31,500 nucleotides of DNA, from contig CAJNDS010002488.1 in NCBI GenBank assembly GCA_905221605.1, positions 258,900 to 290,399 on the forward strand, read 5' to 3'. The translations under genes and the position numbers were made by a program. The notes under the pieces are model-generated. The model did not search any database, had not been told where the DNA came from, and saw only the letters and a list, made by a program, of their open reading frames with translations. Source of the stretch: Symbiodinium natans (Eukaryota > Sar > Dinophyceae > Suessiales > Symbiodiniaceae). Below are positions 1-8,576 of the stretch, piece by piece; the first letter of the stretch is position 1, and each line of letters opens with the position of its first letter.

Positions 1-245
1 CTCCATGCACACCCTCCGCGCCCCTCCACGCCCTCTGCGCCCTCCGCGCCCTCCGGGCCCTCCGCGCCCTCCGCGCCCTCCACGCCCTCCGCGCCCTCCG
101 CGCCCTCCGCGCCCTCCCCGCCCTCCATGCACACCCTCCGCGCCCTCCGCGCCCTCCGCGCTCTCCCCGCCCTCCGCGCCCTCCGCGCCCTCTGCGCCCC
201 TCTGCGCCCCTCCGCGCCCTCTGCGCCCTTCGCGCCCTCCGCGCC
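1..245. repeat. GC-rich 9-bp minisatellite
   Basis: Near-continuous tandem copies of the 9-mer GCGCCCTCC, with substituted units (TGC, CAC, CGG in place of CGC) and one larger duplicated block that begins with TCCATGCACACC at 2 and again at 124. Any reading frame gives low-complexity Pro/Arg or Ala/Leu-rich peptide, so the open frames here are not taken as genes. Confidence 0.95.
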
Positions 246-720
246 CCCGCCCAGGACACAGTGTGCTGATGCTAAGGGTGCATTGCCTCTATTCCGCGGG
301 TGCGTTGCGTCTATTCTGCGTGTGTTTCCTCTGTAAAGTATTTGTTTACAAGGCACGCACGTGCAGCATAGCCTTTAAAGTGCCATCTTACCCCCCCCCC
401 CCCCCCCAAAAAAAAAAAAAAACAACAAGGCCCGAACCCTCAACCCCAAACCCAGAGAAGCAGAACCTGCTGAAGCCTAAACCCTAGACCCAAACCATAT
501 ACCCATCATATACCCTCTCGGTTCACCACAAAAGCCCCGAGCGCTACAAGGTTGAGAGGGTTTGGGGCTTTCAGGTTGCCCTCAACCCTATTATAAACCC
601 TAAGCCCTAAACCCTAAATCCTAAACCCTAGGCCCCAAACCATAAACACGAAACCCTAAACCCTAAACCCTAAACCCCAAACCCCAAACCCTAAACCCAG
701 ACCCATCAAATCCCTAACCC
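246..720. repeat. Homopolymer junction followed by CCCTAAA-type array
   Basis: A run of 17 C followed directly by 15 A lies at 391-422. From about 430 to 718 the sequence is degenerate CCCTAAA repeats (CCCCAAA, CCCTAAG, CCATAAA variants). I see no gene in this stretch. Confidence 0.85.
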
Positions 721-725
721 TTCAC

Positions 726-809
726 CTGAAGGAATTGGGTTTGCAAAAAAAGGCCAGGCCATGTCTCCAACGTCCCCTTGTCAGTCCAGTTCTTCCGGAC
801 GTTCCTCGG
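726..809 (-). CDS. Putative exon, unassigned protein
   Basis: Minus-strand open frame of exactly 28 codons with mostly G/C third positions, including the peptide RNVRKNWTDKGTLETWPG. It is preceded by an acceptor-like CCTGAAG and followed by the donor-like CAG|GTGAAG. A C array lies to the left and a G array to the right. The plus strand of the same island is also open and its edges resemble splice sites too (the edges are near-palindromic, CCTGAAG and CTTCAGG), so the strand is not certain. I recognise no domain. Confidence 0.35.
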
Positions 810-824
810 CTTCAGGTTTATGGG

Positions 825-1370
825 TTTAAGGGTTTTTTTGTTGGGTTAAGGGTTCAGGGTTTGAAGGTTAGGGATTATAGGGTTTCGGGTTAAGGGTTTC
901 GGTTTAAAGGTTTAGGGCTTTAGGGTTTAGGGGTTTAAGGGATTACGGGTTCAGGGGTTTAAGGGTGTAAGCGCTTGAGGGTTTGAGGGCTTAAGTTAAG
1001 GGTTTACGGGCTAGAGCTTAAGGGTTCAGGCATTAGGGTTGGGAAGGGGGGGGGTTAAGGATGTGGAGGTTCTGTTGAGCAATTCCCTTCTAGAGTTACC
1101 GAACACCGACATGGGGGGGGAGGGGGTGTGTGGGCAGCACGGTACTCTGCAAAGGCAGTGGCAGGGCTAGGTTTCAGGGTTTAGGGTTTGGGTTAAGGGT
1201 TTATGGTTTAGGCACTACCTGGGACTCTCTTTACCTGCAGTTTTGTGGGTTATACCTACTAATCAGGAGGTAGTTAAAAAACGAGGGTTTAGGGCTTAGG
1301 ACTTCGTGTTCGGGCATATTTGAGGGTTCGAGGGCTTCTCAGGGTTAAGAGTCTAGGATTTCAGGGCCGC
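825..1370. repeat. Degenerate TTTAGGG-type array with a small foldback
   Basis: Degenerate TTTAGGG repeats run through most of this stretch. A short foldback lies at 1212-1275, where ACTACCT is matched by AGGTAGT. A G-rich patch at 1110-1133 interrupts the array. I see no coding signal. Confidence 0.85.
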
Positions 1371-1380
1371 ATAACGCAGC

Positions 1381-1455
1381 CTGGTCATCGCCGAGCCCCA
1401 CAAGCCACGACTTTCGGCGTGTCCTAACGCGCATGTTATGCTTTTGCTGGAGCCT
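1381..1455 (-). CDS. Putative exon, unassigned protein
   Basis: Minus-strand open frame of 25 codons (peptide includes RKSWLVGLGDDQ). The upstream edge is CTTCAG and the downstream edge CAG|GCTGCG would be a GC donor, a class known in dinoflagellate introns. This island has a G array on the left and a C array on the right, the reverse of most other exon-like islands here. The frame stays open a little past the proposed donor. No domain recognised. Confidence 0.3.
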
Positions 1456-1589
1456 CTGAAGCCCCTAAACCCTAAACCCAGAACCCTAAACCCCGAAGTG
1501 CACCCTAAGCTCAGTGCACCCTGAGCTCTACAAGTTTTTTGAGCTCCAAACCTAAATCCTTCCGAACCCTAAGCCCTAAACCACAACCC

Positions 1590-1799
1590 CTATAAGTTGG
1601 GATGTTCCCCCCTTATACTATCAATCCTTAGTACCCCCTATTGGAACCTCGATGAAGGGCTGTTAGTATAAGGGGGAAGCATCCCAAGTTTAGGGTTTCG
1701 GTGAAGGGTCATGTAGTGCTGAGAAGGGATTGCAGTACCCCCTACTACAATCCCTATTTATGGGCTGCTAATCTAAGGGGAGCACATCCCAACCTATAG
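1590..1799. mobile_element. Foldback element, family with GTTGGGATGTTCCCC ends
   Basis: The left end AGTTGGGATGTTCCCC is matched in inverted orientation twice: by the segment ending CATCCCAAGTT at 1690 (with the inner match TTATACTA / TAGTATAA) and by the segment ending CATCCCAACCTATAG at 1798. This looks like a composite or nested pair of short non-coding elements. A related copy lies at 24556-24659. There is no open frame for a transposase. Confidence 0.7.
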
Positions 1800-1810
1800 G
1801 TGAAAAGCAC

Positions 1811-1897
1811 TCGTCCGCCCTGGCTCGGGGGAGTCTCCGCCGCGCTCAGCGTCGTGGCGTCGCCGTAGTCGAGGACGGCCACCGCACCCTCAGCGCG
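1811..1897 (-). CDS. Putative exon, unassigned protein
   Basis: Minus-strand frame of 29 codons with very high GC3, including GAVAVLDYGDATTLSAAE. The upstream edge GCCCCCAG is a pyrimidine-rich acceptor and the downstream edge CGA|GTGCTT a possible donor; both cuts fall in phase 0. A plus-strand frame is also open, but its peptide is more Arg/Ser-biased. No domain recognised. Confidence 0.4.
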
Positions 1898-1917
1898 CTG
1901 GGGGCCTCGAGGCGCGC

Positions 1918-2010
1918 TTGGGGTTTAGGGTTTAGGGTTTAGGGATTAGGATTTAGGGTTTAGGATTTAGGGCCTAAGCCCTAAACCCTGAAAACGAAAC
2001 CCTAAACCCT
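1918..2010. repeat. TTTAGGG to CCCTAAA array switch
   Basis: About eight TTTAGGG units (1919-1970) meet CCCTAAA units (1976-2010) head to head, so this stretch can fold on itself. Confidence 0.9.
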
Positions 2011-2014
2011 AAAC

Positions 2015-2058
2015 CCATACAATCCCTGAACTCAGCAAATGAGCTCCAGGATTTGTAG
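2015..2058 (-). CDS. Putative short exon with strong acceptor
   Basis: On the minus strand the sequence TTGCTTCTTGCAG, a textbook polypyrimidine tract plus AG, precedes a short open stretch encoding YKSWSSFAEFRDCM, which runs into GTTTAGG repeats. The splice signal is stronger than the coding signal, because 44 bases are too few to judge. Confidence 0.3.
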
Positions 2059-2117
2059 CTGCAAGAAGCAACATGCGCGCCCTTAAGCCCTTGAGTACGT
2101 GAACCAAAGCTCTACAT

Positions 2118-2215
2118 GGTCACTTCGCTAAACTATGGTCCTTTTTGGGTCCTTATAAGGCGGCCCCTCTTATTTAGGGTATCCAAAAGGGGGACCGTGA
2201 TTTAGAGAACTGACC
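2118..2215. mobile_element. MITE-like element with ACAT target duplication
   Basis: Terminal inverted repeats GGTCACTTC at 2118 and GAACTGACC ending at 2215, with a second matched block (GGTCCTTTTTGG / CCAAAAGGGGGACC). ACAT is repeated directly outside both ends (2114-2117 and 2216-2219), the signature of insertion. It is 98 bp and non-coding. Confidence 0.75.
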
Positions 2216-2394
2216 ACATGTCTCTTGTAAGTGCCTAAACCTCAGAGGAGGGTTGATAGGGTTCATAGAGTTTAGGATTTGCCCTAAATCTTAACACCCC
2301 AGAATTTACAAACAAAAACACAACAACTAAACCCTAAACTTCAACAACCTGATGACCTAAATCCTGAACCAAAAGCCATAAATCACTTATAGCC

Positions 2395-2475
2395 TTTGAA
2401 GCCCTCATGGCTAAAGCGTTGTTGGGCTCCCTGGGCAGGACCCAAGGCCTTCGTCGAAGTTGGCGCCCATCCACT
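2395..2475 (-). CDS. Putative exon, unassigned protein
   Basis: Minus-strand open stretch with GC-rich third positions containing YQWMGANFDEGLGSCPGS, ending at TAG on its left side. A C array precedes it on the left and a G array (2490-2595) follows on the right. The plus strand is open as well. Exact edges are unclear. Confidence 0.3.
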
Positions 2476-2489
2476 GATACACCCTTGGT

Positions 2490-2600
2490 TCGGTTGAGGG
2501 TTGAGGGTTGTGAGGGTTTAGGGTTTAGGGTTTAGGGCTAGGGTTTAGGGTTTAGGGTCTAGGGTTTAGGGTTCAGGGTTTAGGGTTTCGGGTTGAGCGA
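2490..2600. repeat. TTTAGGG array
   Basis: About fourteen near-perfect TTTAGGG units with TCTAGGG and TTCAGGG variants. It lies just beyond the 3' side of the RCC1-like gene, whose in-frame tail runs into this array. Confidence 0.95.
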
Positions 2601-2830
2601 ATGAGGGTTGACTGTGGAGCGCTGTCGGAGGGTTGGGAGTAACAGATTGACAGCTTGAGGATTCCAGCGTTGAGGGCTTGGGGCTGGATCGAACGCGATT
2701 CAGGGATACAGGGCTTAACTTGCGCTACGACGATGTTTGACTGTAGGGCCATTTCAGGGGAGGATGACAGGATGACACGCGCCATTTCTGCCAAGTGCTG
2801 CGCAACGACATGCAGCATCTGTGCTTCGCG
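2573..2830 (-). other. Open in-frame extension after the RCC1-like stop codon
   Basis: After the TAG at 2833-2831 the same frame stays open for a further 85 codons to a TGA at 2575-2573. The first part (MLHVVAQHLAEMARVIL, then SSSPEMALQSNIVVAQVK) looks like an amphipathic, coding-like tail. The last part runs into telomere-like repeats (RNPKP). It contains no RCC1-like repeat. It could be an old C-terminal tail cut off by a nonsense change, a readthrough extension, or chance. Confidence 0.3.
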
Positions 2831-4285
2831 CTACGTGTTCATCAGCTGCTGTTGCACATCCCCGCAGTCCCCGCCATGGCGCGCACTGCCCCAGGTCACA
2901 ACCGACCCGTCACCAAGAATTGCGGCAAAAGCCGCAAGAGAGGATTGGATTTGCTGCACGCCCTTCAGCTTATGTTGCGCAGCACTGCTGTCGCCACCCA
3001 GCTGAGGATCGCCCCAGGTCACAACAGACCCATCGCCTACAATGGCAGCAAAAGAGTCATCAGATGCTTGGATCTGCCGGACGTCTCGCAACTGACCTTG
3101 CACAGCACTACTTTCGCCACCATTGTAAACGTTGCCCCAGGTCACGACAGAGCCATCAGCGAGCATGGCGGCGAAAGCTGCACCGGTAGCTTGGATCTGC
3201 TGCACGTGCCTCAGCTGACCTTGCACACAACTACTGTCGCCACCTTGCTCTGCACGGCCCCAGGCCACAACAGAGCCATCGTCCAGAATGGCAGCAAAAG
3301 CCCCGTCGGAAGCTTGGATCTCCCGCACGCCATTCAGGCGAGGTCGCGCAGTGCTGCTGTCACCGCCACAGTTCGCCTTGCCCCAGGTTACAACAGACCC
3401 ATTGCCCAGAATGGCGGCAAAGGCACTGCTGGTAGCTTGGATTTGTTGCACGTCCTTGAGCTGATCTCGCACATCGGTGCTGTCACCTCCATAATGAGCA
3501 TCGCCCCATGTTACAACACACCCATCATGCAGAAGAGCAGCAAAAGAGTAGTCAGATGCTGCTATCTGCTGCACGTGCTTCAGCTGACCTTGGACGTCAC
3601 CGCTGTCGCCGCCAAACTGCGCATGGCCCCAGGTCACGACAGAACCATCGCCTAGAATCGCAGCGAAAGCTGTGGGGGTAGCTTGGATCTGCTGCACGTT
3701 CTTGAGCTGACCTTGAACAGCACTGCTGTCTCCACCAGATTCATCATGGCCCCAGGTCACGACAGACCCATCGCCCAGAAGGGCAGCGAAAGCCGCGCTG
3801 GTAGCTTGGATCTCCTGCACATTGCTCAGCTGAGCTTGAACATCCCTGCAGTCGCCGCCAACGAAAGCATCCCCCCAAGTCACGACAGACCCATCTTCCA
3901 GAATGGCAGCAAAAGCATCGCTGGTAGATTGGATCTGCTGGGCGTTCCTAAGCTGAGCTTGCTCAGGGCTGCTGTCGCCACCGCCGCCAGGATCGCCCCA
4001 GGTCACGACAGACCCATCGCTCAGAATGGTAGCAAAAGCACAGTCGTTGCCGCGGACCTGAACGCTGCTCAGCTGCAAAGTCAGCAGATCACCGTTCCGC
4101 AGCCCAGACTCCTCAAGTGTGGCTGCTTCGTCCAGAACGCCTCCGGAGGAATCCAGGAGTCTGCCCTTACCAACTGCCAGGGACTCCTGAGCTCTGCACT
4201 TCAAGGCACCTACAGACTCGACCAGCTTTGCTTCCACAGAAGCCGTCCTGCCGCTCAGCAGGCTTACCTGAATCGTGAGGGCCAT
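2831..4285 (-). CDS. Ubiquitin-like domain protein with ten RCC1-like repeats
   Basis: A complete intronless gene of 484 residues. The start is taken as the ATG at 4285-4283, giving MALTIQVSLLSGR; the frame continues three codons upstream only through a TTG. Residues 1-75 resemble a ubiquitin-like beta-grasp fold (I-Q-V strand, central R-L-L-D, G-L-R-N-G-D-L-L-T-L-Q-L end) without a terminal Gly-Gly. From residue 83 come ten repeats with a 41-residue period (starts at 83, 124, 165 and so on to 452), each of the form AFAAIL-x-DGSVVTWG followed by GGDSS, an Q-L-K/R-x-V-Q-Q-I-Q linker and a variable tip. The last repeat stops after 33 residues at TAG. RCC1-type repeats normally build a beta-propeller; ten such short units are unusual, and the family is expanded in Symbiodiniaceae, where models are often labelled HERC-like. 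I see no HECT domain, so ubiquitin-ligase activity should not be assumed. The role is probably a protein-binding scaffold (inference). Confidence 0.9.
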   Translation of the reverse strand: MALTIQVSLLSGRTASVEAKLVESVGALKCRAQESLAVGKGRLLDSSGGVLDEAATLEESGLRNGDLLTLQLSSVQVRGNDCAFATILSDGSVVTWGDPGGGGDSSPEQAQLRNAQQIQSTSDAFAAILEDGSVVTWGDAFVGGDCRDVQAQLSNVQEIQATSAAFAALLGDGSVVTWGHDESGGDSSAVQGQLKNVQQIQATPTAFAAILGDGSVVTWGHAQFGGDSGDVQGQLKHVQQIAASDYSFAALLHDGCVVTWGDAHYGGDSTDVRDQLKDVQQIQATSSAFAAILGNGSVVTWGKANCGGDSSTARPRLNGVREIQASDGAFAAILDDGSVVAWGRAEQGGDSSCVQGQLRHVQQIQATGAAFAAMLADGSVVTWGNVYNGGESSAVQGQLRDVRQIQASDDSFAAIVGDGSVVTWGDPQLGGDSSAAQHKLKGVQQIQSSLAAFAAILGDGSVVTWGSARHGGDCGDVQQQLMNT

Positions 4286-4660
4286 CGTGCGCAAGCCCCC
4301 CCGGCAAACTACCCTGAACCCGAAGCCCCATACACCCTAAACCCTAAACTCCCTACATCAGATGTCCGTGACGTGCTGTCCGCGTAACTCCTGCCTTTCG
4401 TGGCGTCTTCAGGCTTTACAGCCTGCTGTCTTGGACCTCTCGAAGGGTCCATGTGCTTATATCGTCTATGTAGTTTCTACACTTGGGCCTGACAGGGGTT
4501 CCCATATAGTAGCTTTAGGGCCCCAAGTGCTCTGTATATATATATATTATATATGTATATATACATATAGGTGTCCACTATAGGTACATAGGGCTTTCAT
4601 GCAATTCTCTCGAGCCTCACAAAAACCAACCGGGGATACAAGGGCGCGTTCGACATGAGC
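4286..4660. other. Upstream flank of the RCC1-like gene: repeats, hairpin and TA microsatellite
   Basis: A short C array (4312-4350) lies about 30-60 bp upstream of the gene start. A foldback follows at 4481-4531 (CACTTGGG / CCCCAAGTG), then an AT microsatellite at 4534-4570. I could not find a spliced-leader relict directly upstream of the gene. Confidence 0.6.
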
Positions 4661-5030
4661 ACCAACCGCCTAAACCCTAAACCCCAAACTCTAAAACCCC
4701 TAAAACCACGTAAATCCTAACTTCCTAACGACCCTAAAAACTCTAAAAACCCTCAAAACCCTAAAAGCCCTCAAAAACCCTAAACAACTCTAAAACCCCT
4801 AAAATCTTCAAACGCCCTAAAAACCCTAAACCCCCAACAACTCTGGGATCCTTAGTAGCTCAGCAAACGATAGGGTCTGGTACCCTAACTTTCAAGAACA
4901 GCAGCTTTAGGTCGGAAGTTTCCCTTAGAAGGGTCTTCTAAGAGGGGTCGGTGGGAATTTTGCCTTCTTACAAGGGCCTCTTAAGGGCGCTTCGGGTTCA
5001 GGGTTTAGGGCTTAGGGTTTAGGGTTTTAT
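4660..5030. repeat. Degenerate CCCTAAAA array, foldback segment, short TTTAGGG array
   Basis: Degenerate C array at 4666-4840, then a palindrome-rich segment (AGGGTCTGGTACCCT near 4891; CCCTTAGAAGG and CCTTCTTACAAGGG at 4923-4967), then a G array at 4990-5025. I see no gene. Confidence 0.7.
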
Positions 5031-5116
5031 ATGAACCCGCCTCCCTTTATCTCAACTGTAACTTCCATTAGCTACCCACCTCTACCTGTCCTTTCACTTA
5101 ACCTGAACCTATTACC

Positions 5117-5223
5117 TTGGGGACCAAATGAACCCCAAAATCGGGGGTCGTAGCCCCTTACTGCTAGACTTCCCACTAAGGAATATGAACCGTAAACCCT
5201 TTTGGGGTTCATTTCGTCCCCAA
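5117..5223. mobile_element. MITE-like element, TTGGGGAC family, copy 1
   Basis: Almost perfect inverted ends: TTGGGGACCAAATGAACC on the left and GGTTCATTTCGTCCCCAA on the right, matching at 23 of 24 positions when extended. It is 107 bp and non-coding. The reverse complement aligns along its length with 16344-16454, including the internal AAGGGTTTACGGTTCATAT. Confidence 0.85.
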
Positions 5224-5477
5224 TGTAGGCTGAAGCTGAAGGGATCCGAAGGCTAACTTCGGGAATACAGTATAAAAGAAGGACCTGGGACTCTGCTTTC
5301 TAAGCCCTAAACCCAAAAAGCCCAGGGTTCAGGCTTTAGGGTTCAAGGCGAAGGACCCTTGCAAACTCGGAGGTCATGGGTAGGCATAGCCGGAGTGGTA
5401 AGTAGGGTAACTTGGGTTATGATTGGTATAACCTTCCTAGGTCCTGATAAATCACCCTTAGGACCTTCAACTATGAC

Positions 5478-5596
5478 TCTGAAGTTAAAGGTTCTTTGGT
5501 TGCAGATGTTGCGTTGAAGCATCCCAGCTCTCTGAAGATTGGCTTGTGGCAGGTCTACATCGCCCTGATACTCGCCAATGCCCAAACACAACGCTT
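5478..5596 (-). CDS. Putative exon, unassigned protein
   Basis: On the minus strand TTGTCTCTTTGCAG, a strong acceptor, precedes an open frame encoding LGIGEYQGDVDLPQANLQ and continuing to a possible donor AGA|GTCATAG. The right-hand neighbour (about 5600-5755) is also open on the minus strand (KVPLSLDRTFLVFHPYC) up to a stop just before this acceptor. The plus strand is likewise open from 5496 to 5759 with fair GC3, so the strand is unsettled. Confidence 0.3.
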
Positions 5597-5754
5597 CTGC
5601 AAAGAGACAATTCAAAGCAGCCATTCCTTTTGCGCTGGCTTGCTCTTAACTGTGGGAATCATGCTGAGCCAGGTTCCGATCAAACAGCAATATGGGTGGA
5701 ACACAAGGAATGTTCGGTCCAAGCTAAGTGGGACTTTGCTTCTGCCTCGTGAGC

Positions 5755-5795
5755 CCTAAACCCTAAACCCTAAACCCTAAACCCCAAACCCAAAC
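5755..5795. repeat. CCCTAAA array
   Basis: About five CCCTAAA units directly left of the exon-like island 5796-5874. Confidence 0.95.
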
Positions 5796-5874
5796 TTGAC
5801 AGCCCCAGGCACCATTTGACCTTGAAGTTCAACTCCCAGGTGTGCCGCGGCTGCCCACGCACCTCTTGACAGGG
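5796..5874 (-). CDS. Putative exon, unassigned protein
   Basis: Minus-strand frame with high GC3 encoding GQPRHTWELNFKVKWCLGLS. The upstream edge is CTGTCAAG and the downstream edge TCAA|GTTTGG. It is bracketed by a C array on the left and a G array (5887-5940) on the right. No domain recognised. Confidence 0.35.
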
Positions 5875-5942
5875 GGCTTAGGCTTCAGGTTTAGGGTTTA
5901 GGGTTTAGGGTTCAGGGTTTAGGGTTTAGGGTTTAGGGAGTC

Positions 5943-6490
5943 TGAATCGCATTCAAATCTTCTCCATGGCAAGCGAAACCGAATCCTAGGGCCTAGGGCA
6001 TGGCATACAAAGCCTCTCGGAAGGTGCTTGGGTTTATGGGTTCAGGGCTTAGGATTTTGGGGTTGAAGGTTTCCAAACATCTTGGGACTCGGGCAAACCT
6101 GCCTTACACCTTTCATGAACTCTTTTTGGGTGGCCCCTTTGACCCCTGGAATGCTAAACATCTCGACAGCGTGCCCTAAGCCCTGCACTCCCTACCAACT
6201 AGTACCTTTTGCCTGTGTCCCTTTCTCTCCAAAGACTGTTCTTCATGGTGCAATTTTCACAATAGGGAAAGGTCCTTAGGTAAGAACAATCTGTCGCTTC
6301 TATATCCTCACTCTCACCACATTGAGTCTGTCCCTGTCGTGTGACCGACCTAGAAAGGCCTGAATAGTAACCGCCCTATCATCTCCGTAGACACAACTCT
6401 CTGAAAGGTTTTAGGGCAATGGATCTAATGTTTACAGGGTCTTTTTGGTTGATCTGGGCCGGGGTCTTTCTACAGTAAACATACCCGACA
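5943..6490. other. Unique stretch without a convincing gene
   Basis: About 550 bases with only short patches of telomere-like sequence (6030-6062). An open plus-strand frame at 6082-6279 has neither GC3 bias nor splice edges that convince me. I see nothing else. Confidence 0.5.
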
Positions 6491-6560
6491 CCCTAAACCC
6501 CAATTAAGGCCTTAAACCCTAAACCCTAAACCCTAAACCCTAAACCCTAAACCCCAAACC
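6485..6560. repeat. CCCTAAA array
   Basis: About eight units of CCCTAAA (6513-6549 perfect), the left bracket of the exon-like island 6585-6650. Confidence 0.95.
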
Positions 6561-6584
6561 CACCTAAATCCCCCTCTGTTGCGC

Positions 6585-6650
6585 CTTGAAGGTGGATGCT
6601 TCGCCCTCGACCTTCTCAACCGCTGCCACGGACAGAACTCCGTTGGCAAC
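6585..6650 (-). CDS. Putative exon, unassigned protein
   Basis: A minus-strand frame of exactly 22 codons reading VANGVLSVAAVEKVEGEAST followed by FK. The acceptor is CACCAG|G and the donor AAG|GCGCAA (GC class). GC3 is high and the peptide composition is natural. A C array lies on the left and G arrays (6690-6850) on the right. Another minus frame is open but far more Arg-rich. Confidence 0.4.
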
Positions 6651-7002
6651 CTGGTGCCGCAAACCCGTGAGGTTTTGAGCTTATAGAGGGTTAGGGTTTA
6701 GGGTGTAGGGTTTAGGGTTTAGGGCTTAGGGTTTAGGGTTTAGGGTTTGGGGTTTGGGATTTAGGGTTTAGGGTTTGGGGTTTAGGGTTTAGGGTTTAGG
6801 GTCAGGGTTTAGTGCTTAGGGATGTTTATGGGCTAGGGCTTAGGGTTTAATTATGATACTCTGATTTAGACAACAAAGAATAGGCATCATTCGTGTACTT
6901 GAAGCTGTAGGGCATCTTGACTTGTAGGACCCTAAATCCTTCAAACCCTAAACCCTAAGCCCTAAACTCTAAACCCTAAGGTAGGGTTGCCAGGCTCGGG
7001 GC

Positions 7003-7060
7003 CTATAGGGTTTCAATCCCTTCGGCCAACAAGCCCCGTCGGAGTTCGTCTTTGAGGGAG
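7003..7060 (-). CDS. Putative exon, possibly a C-terminal end
   Basis: The minus strand encodes SLKDELRRGLLAEGIETL and ends at TAG (7005-7003). The upstream edge is CTCAAG. Bracketed by a C array (left) and a G array (7072-7140, right). It is helical in character, with no recognised domain. Confidence 0.35.
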
Positions 7061-7394
7061 CTTGAGGTTTGGGTCAGGGTTCAGGGTTCAGGGTTGAGGG
7101 TTGAGGGTTTAGGGTTTAGGGTTTAGGGTTTAGGGCTTAGGAGGGTACAGGTTTTTTTGTGGGCTTGAAGGGAAGTATTCCGTTTTCAGCTGCCATTACT
7201 TCCATACTGACCCGAAACCCGAACTCCCAAAACCCAACACCAAAACCCGAAGCCCAGAACCAGAACCCGAAACCTGGACTGTACCCGTGCAGTGAACCCT
7301 GAGCACCAAACCTTAAACCCTAAACCCTCAACCCTAGGCTTAAGGGCTGGTGGGTCTGGGGGTGTAGGGCTTGTGGTCTATAGGGTTTAAAGGT

Positions 7395-7540
7395 AACCCT
7401 AAACCCTAAACCCTAAACCCTAAACCCTAAACCCTAAACCCTAAACCCTAAACCCTAAACCCTAAACCCTAAACCCTAAACCCTAAACCCTAAACCCTAA
7501 ACCCTAAACCCTAAACCCTAAACCCTAAACCCTAAACCCA
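7395..7540. repeat. Longest perfect CCCTAAA array
   Basis: About 145 bp, close to 21 uninterrupted CCCTAAA heptamers. It is the reverse complement of the TTTAGGG telomere repeat known from dinoflagellates and plants. Both flanks are ordinary mosaic sequence, so this is interstitial and not a chromosome end. Confidence 0.98.
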
Positions 7541-7610
7541 AACCCTCACGCGCCTTCACACTGCCGGCCTTCTGCAAGCCTTGTCAGGCTCAACTCGCAT
7601 CACCGATCCA

Positions 7611-7758
7611 ACACGCTTAAAACCTTATAAGTGTTTCTTCATAGGGAGCAGTAGGGCTTAGGGATTAAGATTCTTGGGGCCGATCCCATACGCCCCTAAA
7701 CCTTATAAGTGTTTGTTCATAGGGAGCTGTAGGGTTTAGGGATATAAGATTTGGGGTT
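7611..7758. repeat. Tandem duplication, 78-bp offset
   Basis: CCTTATAAGTGTTTCTTCATAGGGAG at 7623 recurs at 7701 with CCTTATAAGTGTTTG; both copies continue into GCAGTAGGG / GCTGTAGGG and a short G array. Non-coding. Confidence 0.85.
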
Positions 7759-7903
7759 TAGAACCCGAAGCACTAAAACCTAAACACATGAGGGCACTCC
7801 ATACACGGACTCAGGAATTTTAGGGCATCCAAATGATGCCCCCAGCGTAGACCCGAACAGTGAGAGACCATTTAATTAAGCTCAGAACTCCGAAAGGGTT
7901 TCA

Positions 7904-8058
7904 CTAATTCGCGTTATAAACCCTTAGGGCTGATTTTAATTTTCGTCCAAAATGCGAGCAAGCTTGGAAAAGATCGCAGGGTCCCAGGCGCCGTGTGGGC
8001 CACTTGATCTTGCACCTCCTGCCCTTCACCTTGGAACCCCTTTGCGTTGACACACTGC
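7904..8058 (-). CDS. Putative exon, basic protein segment
   Basis: The minus strand has a long C tract with CCTTCCCCCCAG, a strong acceptor, directly before an open frame with very high GC3 (KVKGRRCKIKWPTRRLGPC, then DLFQACSHFGRK). The frame remains open to a TAA at 7904. The true donor may lie earlier, because the last codons (ALRVYNAN) look non-coding. The segment is Lys/Arg/Cys-rich; no domain assigned. Confidence 0.45.
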
Positions 8059-8329
8059 CTGGGGGGAAGGGGGGGGGGGGGGGAAAGACGCAAACCCCTA
8101 CACCTACACTTCCTCGCATAAGAGAAGTGAATCCCAACGATAGGGTCCTTATAAGGGAGGGGGCTTCAAGGGGGGTATGTAACCCAAGTTTCTGAGTACT
8201 CCCCACTACCCCCTCAGCCTCCCTACGATTCTTTAAGGTTTCCTAGTACCCTAGGTACCTACCCTAGGCCCCGAACTCCTAAACACGAAACCTTAAACCC
8301 TTTTGCAACTGGGCTTGAGGACTAGCCAG

Positions 8330-8420
8330 ATTCAAGATGGAGGTGGGTGTCAGGCTTTCGCTCCCACTTGTTGCATGCTCCATAAGCACACGGCCTCCAT
8401 AACGACAACACCGAAAGTCA
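8330..8420 (-). CDS. Putative exon, weak
   Basis: Open minus-strand stretch encoding GGRVLMEHATSGSESLTPT and SILNLASPQAQL between two C arrays. Edges are unclear and GC3 is only moderate. Confidence 0.2.
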
Positions 8421-8458
8421 ATCAACCTTAAACCCAAAACCCCAAAACCCTAAACCCT

Positions 8459-8525
8459 AGACCCTATAAACCCTAAACCCTACACCCTATAAACCCTAAA
8501 CCCTACACCCTATAAACCCTAAACC
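8459..8525. repeat. 23-bp tandem repeat built from telomere-like units
   Basis: About three copies of ACCCTATAAACCCTAAACCC plus TAC. A higher-order repeat derived from the CCCTAAA heptamer. Confidence 0.85.
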
Positions 8526-8576
8526 TGCACCCTAAAACCTAAACTCGTAGCCCGTGAACCCCCTTTTCTTAAGGAC

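Noticed and set aside
5-487. Proline-rich open frame from the start of the window
   Set aside because: It is the translation of the 9-bp minisatellite running into homopolymers and telomere-like repeats.
420-720. Chromosome end (true telomere) at the left of the window
   Set aside because: The repeats are degenerate, interrupted and followed by alternating arrays across the whole window; unique sequence lies on both sides, so they are interstitial.
2655-4387. Long plus-strand open frames opposite the RCC1-like gene
   Set aside because: They are antisense shadows of the repeated minus-strand gene; their 41-residue period only mirrors it.
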